Below, in pieces: positions 16,864 to 23,513 of a stretch of 45,632 bases of DNA. Each line of letters starts with the position of its first letter. The stretch's first letter is position 1. A model generated the notes under the pieces. It did no database searches. It saw nothing but the letters and a program-made list of their open reading frames with translations, and was not told the origin of the DNA. The translations under genes and the position numbers were made by a program. This DNA is from CAYLLT01 sp964591605 (GTDB taxonomy: Bacteria; Planctomycetota; Phycisphaerae; UBA1845; PWPN01): assembly GCA_964591605.1 (NCBI GenBank), contig CAZQEN010000009.1:1-45632 (forward strand), in the 5' to 3' direction.

Positions 16864-18835
16864 GCACCGGAATGCTCGTGCGGTGCCGCAGCTCGGACGT
16901 GGTCGAGCCGTGGAACAGGTCGCCCAGCCAGCGGTGGCCGTGGCTGCCCGTCACGATCAGATCCGCGTGTTCCTCCTCGGCGATCCGGGCGATTTCGTCC
17001 TCCGGCTCGCCCGCGCCGACGCGGAAACCGCACCGCACGCCGGACTGGGTCAGTTGCCGTGCGACGCCCTCCAGGTAGCCCGCCGCGGCCAGGGCGTGCG
17101 TGTCGCGGACGGACGAGCCGATGAACCGGGCGGTGGCGCTCTCCAGGGCGTGAATCAGCACGACCTCCGAGCCAGCCGCCCGGATGAGCGGGATGACGCT
17201 GGCCAGGATCTGCGGATCGTGCGGTGACGCCTCCAGGGCGATGGCGATGCGCCGGTACTGACGCCCGAGGGGCGTTTCGGCCGACGGCAGCACCGGCACC
17301 GGCACTTCGATCCCGCCCGCGTGCCGCCACCCGCGCCGCAGCGGCTCCACCACCATCCACAGCAGAAGCGGCACCAGAAGCAGGATTGCTGGCAATAGGA
17401 GGTAACGCACCACCGGGTGCCCGTCGATCACCGGACGGCTCAGGTGCAGGCCCGCCAGCGTGAACGGCGCGTATCCGCTGACGATCGTCTCGTACACCAG
17501 TTTCAGGTTCAGGCAGATGATCAGGCTGGCGGTCAGCCAGGCCAGCACCTGACCCCAGGCCGGCGTCGCGAACTCCGCCATCCTGCGGCGGTCGCTGGTG
17601 AAGTGGACCAGCGGCACGATGGCGAATGAGAGCTGCAGCGACAGAATGACCTGCGAGAGTACCAGCAGCGGGTCAACCCCGGCCTCGCCTTGCCAGAGGA
17701 TGACCAGCACCGCCGGCACGATCGCCAGCGACCGCGTGAGCAGCCGCCGGATCACCGGCCGGAGGCGCAGCCGGATGAAACCCTCCATGACGATCTGGCC
17801 GGCCAGCGTGCCCGTGATGGTGGACGACTGTCCCGCCGCCAGCAGGGCGATCGCGAACGCGAGCGGCGCCACGTGGCTCCCCAGCAGGGGCTCGAGCAGC
17901 GCGTGGGCCTCCTCCAGCGTGGCCACCTGGTGGTGTCCGGTCTTGAAGAACGCCGCCGCCGCCAGCACCAGGATGGCCGCATTCACGAAGAACGCCGCAT
18001 TCAGCGCGACCACCGAGTCGATCAGGTTGAATCGCGTGGCCTGCGCCACGCCCGCCTTCGTCGCCTCGACCGCCCGCGACTGCACCAGCGCGGAGTGCAG
18101 ATACAGGTTGTGAGGCATCACCGTCGCCCCGATGATGCCGATCGCGATGAACAGCGCCCCGCCGCTGAGCCGCTGCGGCACCAGCCCGCTGACCACCTGC
18201 GTCGCATCCGGCCGCGACAGCACCATCTCCAGCGCGAAACACACGCCGATCGTCGACACCAGCACCAGGATCAGCGCTTCCATCTTGCGGATGCCGTACG
18301 CCTGCAGCATCAGGAGCAGCAGCACATCGAACGCCGTCAGGACAACGCCCCACAGCAGCGGGATGCCAAAGAGCAGGTGCAACCCGATCGCCGAGCCGAG
18401 CACCTCGGCCAGATCGCACGCGGCGATGGCGATCTCGCAGAGGATCCACAGCACGTACACCACCGGCAGCGGGTAGTGCTCCCGGCAGGCCTGGGCCAGG
18501 TCGCGGCCGGTGACGATCCCCAGCCGGGCGGCCAGCGTCTGCAGCAGGATCGCCATCAGGTTTGAGATCAGGATGACCCAGATGAGCTGATAGCCGAACC
18601 GGGCGCCGCCCTGAAGGTCGGTGGCCCAGTTGCCCGGGTCCATGTAGCCCACCGACACCATGAAGGCGGGGCCGCTGAACGTGAAGAGCCGCCGCCACAA
18701 CGTCGAGCGGGGCACGGGGACCGTGCCGTGGATGTCGGGCAGGGAACGTCGATCTCTCTCGCGCCACAGTCGCGGGCGGGAATGCCCGGCGCGGGCCGTG
18801 GCCCGCTCATCATGTGGATCCGGTGTCGTGTCCAT
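16835..18835 (-). CDS. mntH: Nramp-family divalent metal transporter fused to a universal stress (Usp) domain
   Basis: Proton-coupled Mn2+/Fe2+ importer of 666 aa. Residues about 50-500 are Nramp/MntH, with the metal-binding DPGN motif in TM1 (VGYMDPGNWATDL) and MPHN in TM6 (ATVMPHNLYLHSAL). Residues about 520-666 are a UspA-type domain (YRRIAIALEASPHDPQIL) ending in the ATP-binding signature G-x2-G-x9-G-S (GSHGHRWLGDLFHGS). The Usp part is cytoplasmic and may sense nucleotide or stress state to tune transport; this is inference. Free-standing MntH proteins are near 410-450 aa, so the extra length is the fusion. It is downstream of and codirectional with the Mn ABC operon, separated by two tandem palindromic repeats, which supports manganese as the main substrate. 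Confidence 0.92.
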   Translation of the reverse strand: MDTTPDPHDERATARAGHSRPRLWRERDRRSLPDIHGTVPVPRSTLWRRLFTFSGPAFMVSVGYMDPGNWATDLQGGARFGYQLIWVILISNLMAILLQTLAARLGIVTGRDLAQACREHYPLPVVYVLWILCEIAIAACDLAEVLGSAIGLHLLFGIPLLWGVVLTAFDVLLLLMLQAYGIRKMEALILVLVSTIGVCFALEMVLSRPDATQVVSGLVPQRLSGGALFIAIGIIGATVMPHNLYLHSALVQSRAVEATKAGVAQATRFNLIDSVVALNAAFFVNAAILVLAAAAFFKTGHHQVATLEEAHALLEPLLGSHVAPLAFAIALLAAGQSSTITGTLAGQIVMEGFIRLRLRPVIRRLLTRSLAIVPAVLVILWQGEAGVDPLLVLSQVILSLQLSFAIVPLVHFTSDRRRMAEFATPAWGQVLAWLTASLIICLNLKLVYETIVSGYAPFTLAGLHLSRPVIDGHPVVRYLLLPAILLLVPLLLWMVVEPLRRGWRHAGGIEVPVPVLPSAETPLGRQYRRIAIALEASPHDPQILASVIPLIRAAGSEVVLIHALESATARFIGSSVRDTHALAAAGYLEGVARQLTQSGVRCGFRVGAGEPEDEIARIAEEEHADLIVTGSHGHRWLGDLFHGSTTSELRHRTSIPVLTVRAALPP

Positions 18836-18897
18836 GGTGCTTCATCATGTTGCAGGTCAGTGCGACTCAGTCATCGACATCATCATCAGCCGTCAGT

Positions 18898-18968
18898 GCA
18901 TCCGAGACACAGGAGCGTCCATCTCGGGTGGCATGGGTCCCGGCGCGCCGGGATACTCGCTGCCCGTG
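18898..18968 (+). repeat. Palindromic repeat family B, copy 2 (long form)
   Basis: A 71-nt unit beginning GCATCCGAGACACAGGAGCG, containing CTCGGGTGGCATGGG, a perfect 14-nt palindrome CCCGGCGCGCCGGG, and ending ATACTCGCTGCCCGTG. It lies between two codirectional minus-strand metal-transport genes. Confidence 0.85.
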
Positions 18969-18980
18969 TGGGCCTCCCGT

Positions 18981-19051
18981 GCATCCGAGACACACGAGCG
19001 TCCATCTCGGGTGGCATGGGATCCGGCGCGCCGGGATACTCGCTGCCCGTG
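18981..19051 (+). repeat. Palindromic repeat family B, copy 3 (long form, tandem)
   Basis: Nearly identical to copy 2 (differences include ACACGAGC for ACAGGAGC and GGGATCC for GGGTCCC) and placed 12 nt after it in direct orientation. The high identity suggests recent duplication or homogenisation compared with the more divergent copy at 12792. Confidence 0.85.
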
Positions 19052-19077
19052 CTGCCCCCTTGCCACCGCAACACCCA

Positions 19078-20406
19078 TCAGCTGTCCGCCGACGCGTTGC
19101 CTTTGGGGATCGGCTCGCCGTGCGGGTCGATCTCCGGATGACCGAGTTCGGCGGCGACCTCTTCGGCGATGTCGTGCGCGTGTTCGAGCCGTTCGGCTTC
19201 CTCGTGGATACGCTCCTGCGGCACGCCCTTGTCGGCCAGATACGTCTCCCACAGGCGATGACTTCGCACCAGACGGTCGGCCTGCTGAGCCCCGCGCGGG
19301 GTGAGCCGCACGGTGGTGGCCGTCCGCTCCACCGCGCCCTCGCGGGCGAGCGTGTCGATCGCCGTGGTGAGCTGCACCTCGCTGGTCTGGGTGCCCATCG
19401 CGGTCTGAACGCGGGTCAGCTCGGCCTCCGAACCCAGGTTGCGCAGCCACTTGAGCACGTCCTCCTCGAGGATGTGTGCCCGCACGCGGCGCCGGCGGAT
19501 CGCCTTCGACAGCACCCCGTACTCGGGTGCGAAGGCCATGGTCAGCGCGAAGAGGATCGTGGCCACGACGACCATCGCCGGGCCGGGCGGCCAGTCGTTC
19601 ACGAACGCCAGATCCAGACCCAGCAGCGCAGAAGCCCCGCCCGCTGCCGCGCTGAGCACCAGCATGACGCCGAAACGATTCGTGAGCTGATACGCGATCG
19701 CCGCCGGCGTGATGAGCATCGCCACCGACATGATCACGCCGACGCTCTGCAACGCGGCGACGATAACCGCCGAGAGCATGCCCATCAGCAGGTAGTGCAG
19801 GAAGTGAACCGGCAGTCCGGCCGCCGCCGCCATCTGCGGGTCAAAGCTCATGAGCTTGAGCGGCCGGTAGAACAGCAGAACGAGCGCGAGCACCGCCACG
19901 GACACGACGGTCATCGTAAGCACGTCGTCTTCCTTGATGGCCAGGACTTCACCCCAGAGGAAACACTTCAGGTCGAAATGCGCTCCTTTGGGCATGCTGC
20001 TGATCATGATGACGCCGATGGCGAACATCGCGGTGAAAGCGATGCCGATAGCGGAATCCTCCTTTACCCGCGTGTGCCGCGCGATCAGACTCACTCCGCC
20101 AGTCGTCAGGAGCCCGGCGAACAGAGCGCCCATGAAAAGGCCCGTCATCTCCAGCGTGCCCGTCACCTTTTCGGCGAAGGCGTTGATCACGATGAACGCC
20201 AGCACCACGCCCGGCAGCACGGCATGCGAGAGCGCATCGCCCAGAAGGGCCATCCGCCGCAGCACCACAAAGCAGCCCACCAGCCCCAGCATGGCGCCCA
20301 TGATCGTGCTGACCAGCAGGGGGATGGGATGGTATCGGAAGGGCTCGACCATCCGCTCGAAAAGGCTCAGGCCAGGATCAGCGGCCGCGAGCAGCAGCAT
20401 CGACAT
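19078..20406 (-). CDS. Mn/Zn ABC transporter permease fused to a DtxR-type regulatory domain
   Basis: Membrane permease of 442 aa. The ATG at 20406 follows AAAGGA at 8-nt spacing; an in-frame ATG at 20430 lacks one. Either way the start overlaps the ATPase gene. Residues about 20-290 are an ABC-3 family permease (RYHPIPLLVSTIMGAMLGL, MALLGDALSHAVLPG, the conserved SDALSHA-like loop, and AMLITPAAIAYQLTN). Residues about 300-440 are a winged-helix plus dimerisation module of the DtxR/MntR family (TRVQTAMGTQTSEVQLTTAI; LVRSHRLWETYLADKGV; ERLEHAHDIAEEVAAELGHP). The end, PEIDPHGEPIP, matches PEFDPHGAPIP in the MntR at 22480. The domain may sense Mn2+ at the inner membrane face; it probably no longer works as a free repressor. 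Confidence 0.88.
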   Translation of the reverse strand: MSMLLLAAADPGLSLFERMVEPFRYHPIPLLVSTIMGAMLGLVGCFVVLRRMALLGDALSHAVLPGVVLAFIVINAFAEKVTGTLEMTGLFMGALFAGLLTTGGVSLIARHTRVKEDSAIGIAFTAMFAIGVIMISSMPKGAHFDLKCFLWGEVLAIKEDDVLTMTVVSVAVLALVLLFYRPLKLMSFDPQMAAAAGLPVHFLHYLLMGMLSAVIVAALQSVGVIMSVAMLITPAAIAYQLTNRFGVMLVLSAAAGGASALLGLDLAFVNDWPPGPAMVVVATILFALTMAFAPEYGVLSKAIRRRRVRAHILEEDVLKWLRNLGSEAELTRVQTAMGTQTSEVQLTTAIDTLAREGAVERTATTVRLTPRGAQQADRLVRSHRLWETYLADKGVPQERIHEEAERLEHAHDIAEEVAAELGHPEIDPHGEPIPKGNASADS

Positions 20407-21247
20407 CGGAGGGTCCTTTGCGAAGTTCAAGGTCCGCCACCTCGAGCAGCGTGAGGCGCCCGCCGTACGTGCGGCGCAGGTTCTCGTCGGTTGCCGTCGT
20501 GGCCACGGGGCCGTAGGCGATCAGCGAGCGATTGAGCATGAGCACGCTGTCGAACCGCCGCCGCAATTCGGTCAGATCGTGAATGACGACGAAGAGGGTC
20601 TTGCCCGCCGACGTGAGTTCGTCCATGAGGCGAAAGATCGTCTCTTCGGTGCGGGCATCGACACCCACGAATGGCTCATCGAGCAGGAGGATGTCCGCCT
20701 CCTGGGCGAGCGCGCGGGCGAGGAAGATGCGTTGCTGCTGGCCGCCGGAGAGCTGCCGGATGTGCCGATGGACAAACGGCGTCATGCCCACCATCTCCAG
20801 CGACTGCGCGACGATCCGGCGGTCTGCCTCGCGGGGCCGCCGCCACAGCCCCAGGCGCGGATAGCGGCCCATCATCACGACCTCGCCCGCCGTCACCGGG
20901 AAGTCCCAGTCCACCGTCTCGGTCTGCGGCACGTAGGCGATGCGGTCACGGGAGTTCTCGACGCTCTGGCCGAAGACGCGGATCGCGCCTGCATCGATCG
21001 GGATCAGACCGAGCACCGCCTTGAGCAGCGTGCTCTTGCCCGCACCGTTGGGCCCGATGATCGCCACAAGCTGGCGAGCTGCGATCTTCGCCGATACGTC
21101 ACGGAGCACCGGTTGATCGTGATAGGACACGGTCAGACCGCTCAGCTCGAGCGCTGGAATGTCAGTCGTGGCACGGCCTTCCAGGCCGTGTCCCTCGGGC
21201 AGGGTGCCCGGGCCTTGTGCGTCCATTGCAGCAAGCTCCCGGTTCAT
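20378..21247 (-). CDS. Mn/Zn ABC transporter ATP-binding protein
   Basis: Cytoplasmic ATPase of 289 aa energising the adjacent permease. Walker A (GPNGAGKS), Q-loop (YVPQTE), signature (LSGGQQQR), Walker B (ILLLDEP) and the H-switch (VVIHD) are all present. YVPQTETVDWDFPVTAGEVV is typical of the Mn/Zn/Fe-uptake clade (MntB/TroB/SitB). The ATG at 21247 overlaps the stop of the binding-protein gene as ATGA, implying translational coupling. The first 35 residues precede the normal start of the family and include a segment (residues about 11-29) encoded by two adjacent perfect hairpins at 21172-21210, so a repeat appears to have entered the 5' end of the gene in frame. A start at the ATG for residue 8 would still include it. 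Confidence 0.93.
   Translation of the reverse strand: MNRELAAMDAQGPGTLPEGHGLEGRATTDIPALELSGLTVSYHDQPVLRDVSAKIAARQLVAIIGPNGAGKSTLLKAVLGLIPIDAGAIRVFGQSVENSRDRIAYVPQTETVDWDFPVTAGEVVMMGRYPRLGLWRRPREADRRIVAQSLEMVGMTPFVHRHIRQLSGGQQQRIFLARALAQEADILLLDEPFVGVDARTEETIFRLMDELTSAGKTLFVVIHDLTELRRRFDSVLMLNRSLIAYGPVATTATDENLRRTYGGRLTLLEVADLELRKGPSDVDAAARGR
21172..21210. repeat. Twin-hairpin palindromic repeat inside the ABC ATPase coding sequence
   Basis: CACGGCCT-TCC-AGGCCGTG (21172-21190) and CGGGCA-GGG-TGCCCG (21196-21210) are adjacent perfect stem-loops. On the plus strand the unit reads GTAFQAVSLGQGARA in one frame; I recall GTAFQAV-type spurious peptides as common from planctomycete intergenic repeats, which is memory rather than a search. 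The unit occupies codons of the non-conserved N-terminus of the minus-strand ATPase. Confidence 0.65.
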
Positions 21248-22257
21248 GATGCCGCTCCCGTCGCCGTGCCGGCCAGGATGGCGGCCTGGCCGCCCAGGGC
21301 ACTGACGATCATGCGTGTGTTGGCCAGCACCGCGCCGATGTAGGTGCCCGCGTCGGTTCCCGGCGCATCCAGGCTGTCGCTGTAGAGCGGGCCGGCGATC
21401 CGGATCTCGTGCCCGTGTTTCTCCTTCGCGAGCCGCCGGATCGTGTCGACGAGCTCATTCTGCGCCGCCGAGACCGACGTCTCATGGAAGATCGCGGGGA
21501 TCTTGCGTTCGTGAGCGATGCGGGCCAGTCGTGCGGGTTCGTCGGCGCTGGCCTGGGCGTCGGTGCTGATGCCCAGAACGGCATCGACGTGGATCCCGTA
21601 CGCCTCACCGTAGTAATAGAACGCATCGTGGCTGGTGATCATGTACCGGGCCGATTCGGGGATGGTCGCGATGGCACGGCGCACCCTATCATCCACCGAG
21701 CGCAGTTCGGCGATGTACCGGGCTGCACGCTGGTCGTATTCGTCCGCGTGGGGAGGATCGAGGCGTTTGAGCGCGTCACGCGTCTGCTCGGCAAAAATGA
21801 CGAAGTTCTGCACGTTCCACCAGACGTGGGGGTCCGGGGCCGAGGCCGCCGCCGATTGGCGCCGTCGGATCCGCGGATCTTCGGCCAGATGCACCGCTTT
21901 TGCCCCGACGCCCTCGATCATCTCGATCATTTTGCCCTCGAGGTGCAGTCCGTTGACCAGAACGAGGTCGGCCTTTCTGAACCAGATGCTGTCGTTGGGG
22001 GTCGGGTCGTAAATATGCGGGTCGGTGCCGGGCTTCATGATGGCGACAACGCGGATGTGCGGCCCGCCGATTTGCCCGGCCAGGTCGGCGATCATGGTCG
22101 TGGTGGCGACCACAGTTTTGCCCGAGCCGTCGCCGGCGGCACGCCGGTCCGGGTCGCGAGAGCAGGAGGCGGTCAGCAGCCCGGCCGCGATGCTCGCTGC
22201 GACGACCGCCGCCGGCGCGCTGCTCCGGCGGCGGGGGGTGGTCCGTTTCAATCTCAT
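21244..22257 (-). CDS. Mn/Zn ABC transporter substrate-binding lipoprotein
   Basis: Cluster 9 (ZnuA/TroA/MntA-type) solute-binding protein of 337 aa. The N-terminus is a lipoprotein signal ending in LLTASC, so the mature protein is membrane-anchored in the periplasm. Expected metal ligands are visible: His in GTDPHIYDPTPND, His in APDPHVWWNV, Glu in IFHETSV, and Asp in GPLYSDSLD. A His-His-Glu-Asp set is usual for Mn2+-type members, while ZnuA-type proteins have a third His and a His-rich loop, which is absent here. It is first in a three-gene operon and is read from a promoter adjoining the MntR operator, so induction under Mn starvation is expected. Confidence 0.93.
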   Translation of the reverse strand: MRLKRTTPRRRSSAPAAVVAASIAAGLLTASCSRDPDRRAAGDGSGKTVVATTTMIADLAGQIGGPHIRVVAIMKPGTDPHIYDPTPNDSIWFRKADLVLVNGLHLEGKMIEMIEGVGAKAVHLAEDPRIRRRQSAAASAPDPHVWWNVQNFVIFAEQTRDALKRLDPPHADEYDQRAARYIAELRSVDDRVRRAIATIPESARYMITSHDAFYYYGEAYGIHVDAVLGISTDAQASADEPARLARIAHERKIPAIFHETSVSAAQNELVDTIRRLAKEKHGHEIRIAGPLYSDSLDAPGTDAGTYIGAVLANTRMIVSALGGQAAILAGTATGAAS

Positions 22258-22284
22258 GCCGTCCTGATTCCTTTCTGTCTTCTC

Positions 22285-22312
22285 ATGGTAATCAGATCAT
22301 CGGCATTGTCAA
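22285..22312 (-). promoter_or_regulatory. Promoter of the Mn ABC operon
   Basis: On the minus strand a consensus TTGACA (22312-22307) and TACCAT (22290-22285) are 16 bp apart, about 28 bp before the lipoprotein start codon. It directly abuts the candidate MntR operator at 22314-22340. Confidence 0.7.
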
Positions 22313-22313
22313 A

Positions 22314-22340
22314 CAAAAACTTTGGCTCTCCTAACTTTTG
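22314..22340. promoter_or_regulatory. Candidate MntR/DtxR-family operator
   Basis: An AT-rich imperfect palindrome stands out in a GC-rich setting: left half CAAAAACTTTGG, right half CCTAACTTTTG (reverse complement CAAAAGTTAGG), with CTCT between. Size and the TTAGG/CCTAA-like core fit DtxR-superfamily sites. It lies immediately upstream of the TTGACA of the divergent Mn ABC operon and about 140 bp before mntR. Confidence 0.6.
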
Positions 22341-22479
22341 AGCGGCTTCCCCCCTCCGGCGTTGGCCCCAAGTGCTGAACCGGTGGCCGTTTAACTCAGG
22401 AGGGCCTGCCCGGCTGAGGGGTTGGAAAAACGGACGCGATGTGCGATGATCACGTCCATCCAGCAGCGGGAGGCGCCGA

Positions 22480-23154
22480 ATGCCGAGCCGTTCGATCGAA
22501 GACTACATCAAGGTGATCTACCGGCTCGAGGCCGACAACAAGCGGGCCACGACCCAGCGCATGGCCGACCGGCTCGGGGTCAAGATGGCGTCGGTCACCG
22601 GCATGATCAAGCACCTGGCCGCCGAGAACTACCTGCGCCACAAGCCCTACTACGGGGTGAAACTCACAGAGAAGGGGCGCCGCGTCGCCCTCACCATGAT
22701 CCGCCGGCACCGCCTCATCGAGTTGTTCCTGCACGAGACCCTGGGCTTGAGCTGGGATGAAGTGCACGACGACGCGGAAGTGCTCGAACACGCGGTGAGC
22801 GATCGCCTCATCGAGCGGATCTTCGATTACCTGGGGCAGCCCGAATTCGATCCGCACGGAGCGCCCATCCCGCGCGTCGACGGGACGTTCGAGCCGCTGG
22901 ACGGCCGGCCGCTCGCCCATTGCCCGGCCGGGACCCGCGGACGCGTGCTGCACGTCTCGGACAGCGATCCGGAGTTCCTCCGCTACCTGTCCGGGTTCGG
23001 CATCAAGATCAACACCCCGTTCCGGCTCATCGAAGCCGCGCCGTTCGACGGCCCGCTCACGCTCAAGGTGGGGCGGCGGCGGGTCGTGCTCGGCATCGAA
23101 GCCGCAAAGCGCATTCTCGTGAGATGCAGCGATTCTGCGGAAAACACGGGGTAA
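22480..23154 (+). CDS. mntR: MntR-like DtxR-family manganese-responsive regulator
   Basis: Metal-dependent repressor of 224 aa; the ATG at 22480 follows GGGAGG. Residues 1-65 are the winged helix (SRSIEDYIKVIYRLEADNKR; ADRLGVKMASVTGMIKHLAA). Residues 66-140 are the metal-binding/dimerisation domain (RRHRLIELFLHETLGLSWDE, HDDAEVLEHAVSD), and residues about 150-224 a FeoA/SH3-like domain (HCPAGTRGRVLHVSDSDPEF). Compared with Bacillus MntR, the selectivity Asp (Asp8, in IEDY) and the ExxEH set are kept, which argues for Mn rather than Fe, while the Glu11 position is Lys. It is divergent from the Mn ABC operon. Candidate promoter hexamers are TTGGAA (22422-22427) and GATGAT (22445-22450). Confidence 0.92.
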   Translation: MPSRSIEDYIKVIYRLEADNKRATTQRMADRLGVKMASVTGMIKHLAAENYLRHKPYYGVKLTEKGRRVALTMIRRHRLIELFLHETLGLSWDEVHDDAEVLEHAVSDRLIERIFDYLGQPEFDPHGAPIPRVDGTFEPLDGRPLAHCPAGTRGRVLHVSDSDPEFLRYLSGFGIKINTPFRLIEAAPFDGPLTLKVGRRRVVLGIEAAKRILVRCSDSAENTG

Positions 23155-23160
23155 AAAGCG

Positions 23161-23205
23161 AAGCGGGCGCCGATCTCGATGATCATCGCGACCGCACGCC
23201 CGCTT
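23161..23205 (-). terminator. Hairpin terminator for the lysine-rich micro-ORF
   Basis: On the minus strand AAGCGGGCG (23205-23197) pairs with CGCCCGCTT (23169-23161) and is followed by CGCTTTTT, as in an intrinsic terminator. The 27-nt loop holds a perfect 12-nt palindrome, CGATGATCATCG. It also lies just after the mntR stop, where it could serve as a shared barrier. Confidence 0.6.
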
Positions 23206-23223
23206 GAAGAATGTGGCCTGCCG

Positions 23224-23280
23224 TTACTTCTTCTTGCGGCTGGCTTTCTTCGCTGCCTTCTTGGCTTTCTTCTTAGCCAT
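23224..23280 (-). CDS. Tiny lysine/alanine-rich peptide
   Basis: An 18-residue reading frame, MAKKKAKKAAKKASRKKK, in which 11 of 18 residues are Lys and one is Arg. GGAGGT lies seven bases upstream of the ATG, one of the best ribosome-binding sites in the window, and a terminator-like hairpin follows the stop. The composition resembles the basic tails of histone H1-like proteins, so binding to DNA, RNA or another polyanion is plausible. No homologue can be named from sequence alone. It is monocistronic and convergent with mntR. A regulatory leader-peptide role is less likely because no gene follows on the same strand. Confidence 0.65.
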   Translation of the reverse strand: MAKKKAKKAAKKASRKKK

Positions 23281-23513
23281 GGCACAACCTCCATAAAAGG
23301 AAGTACGCTTCCCGCGTGACGCGGCGGGAATTGCGCACGACCCTAACCCCCTCCGCGAGCTTCGTCAACACCTTTTTCGCGCGCAACCTCATTTTTCTTC
23401 AAATGATGATTTCCGCCTTCCGAGCCGCGCGGGCGGCTGAATCGCGCCTCCGGCGCGTGCCTGAGGCGGTCTGCGCAGTCGTCCGATGAGCAGAATCTGC
23501 CGATGAATAGGGC

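Noticed and set aside
23161..23205. Terminator of mntR on the plus strand
   Set aside because: On the plus strand the stem is followed by GAAGAATG, with no T-run; the T-run is on the minus-strand side.
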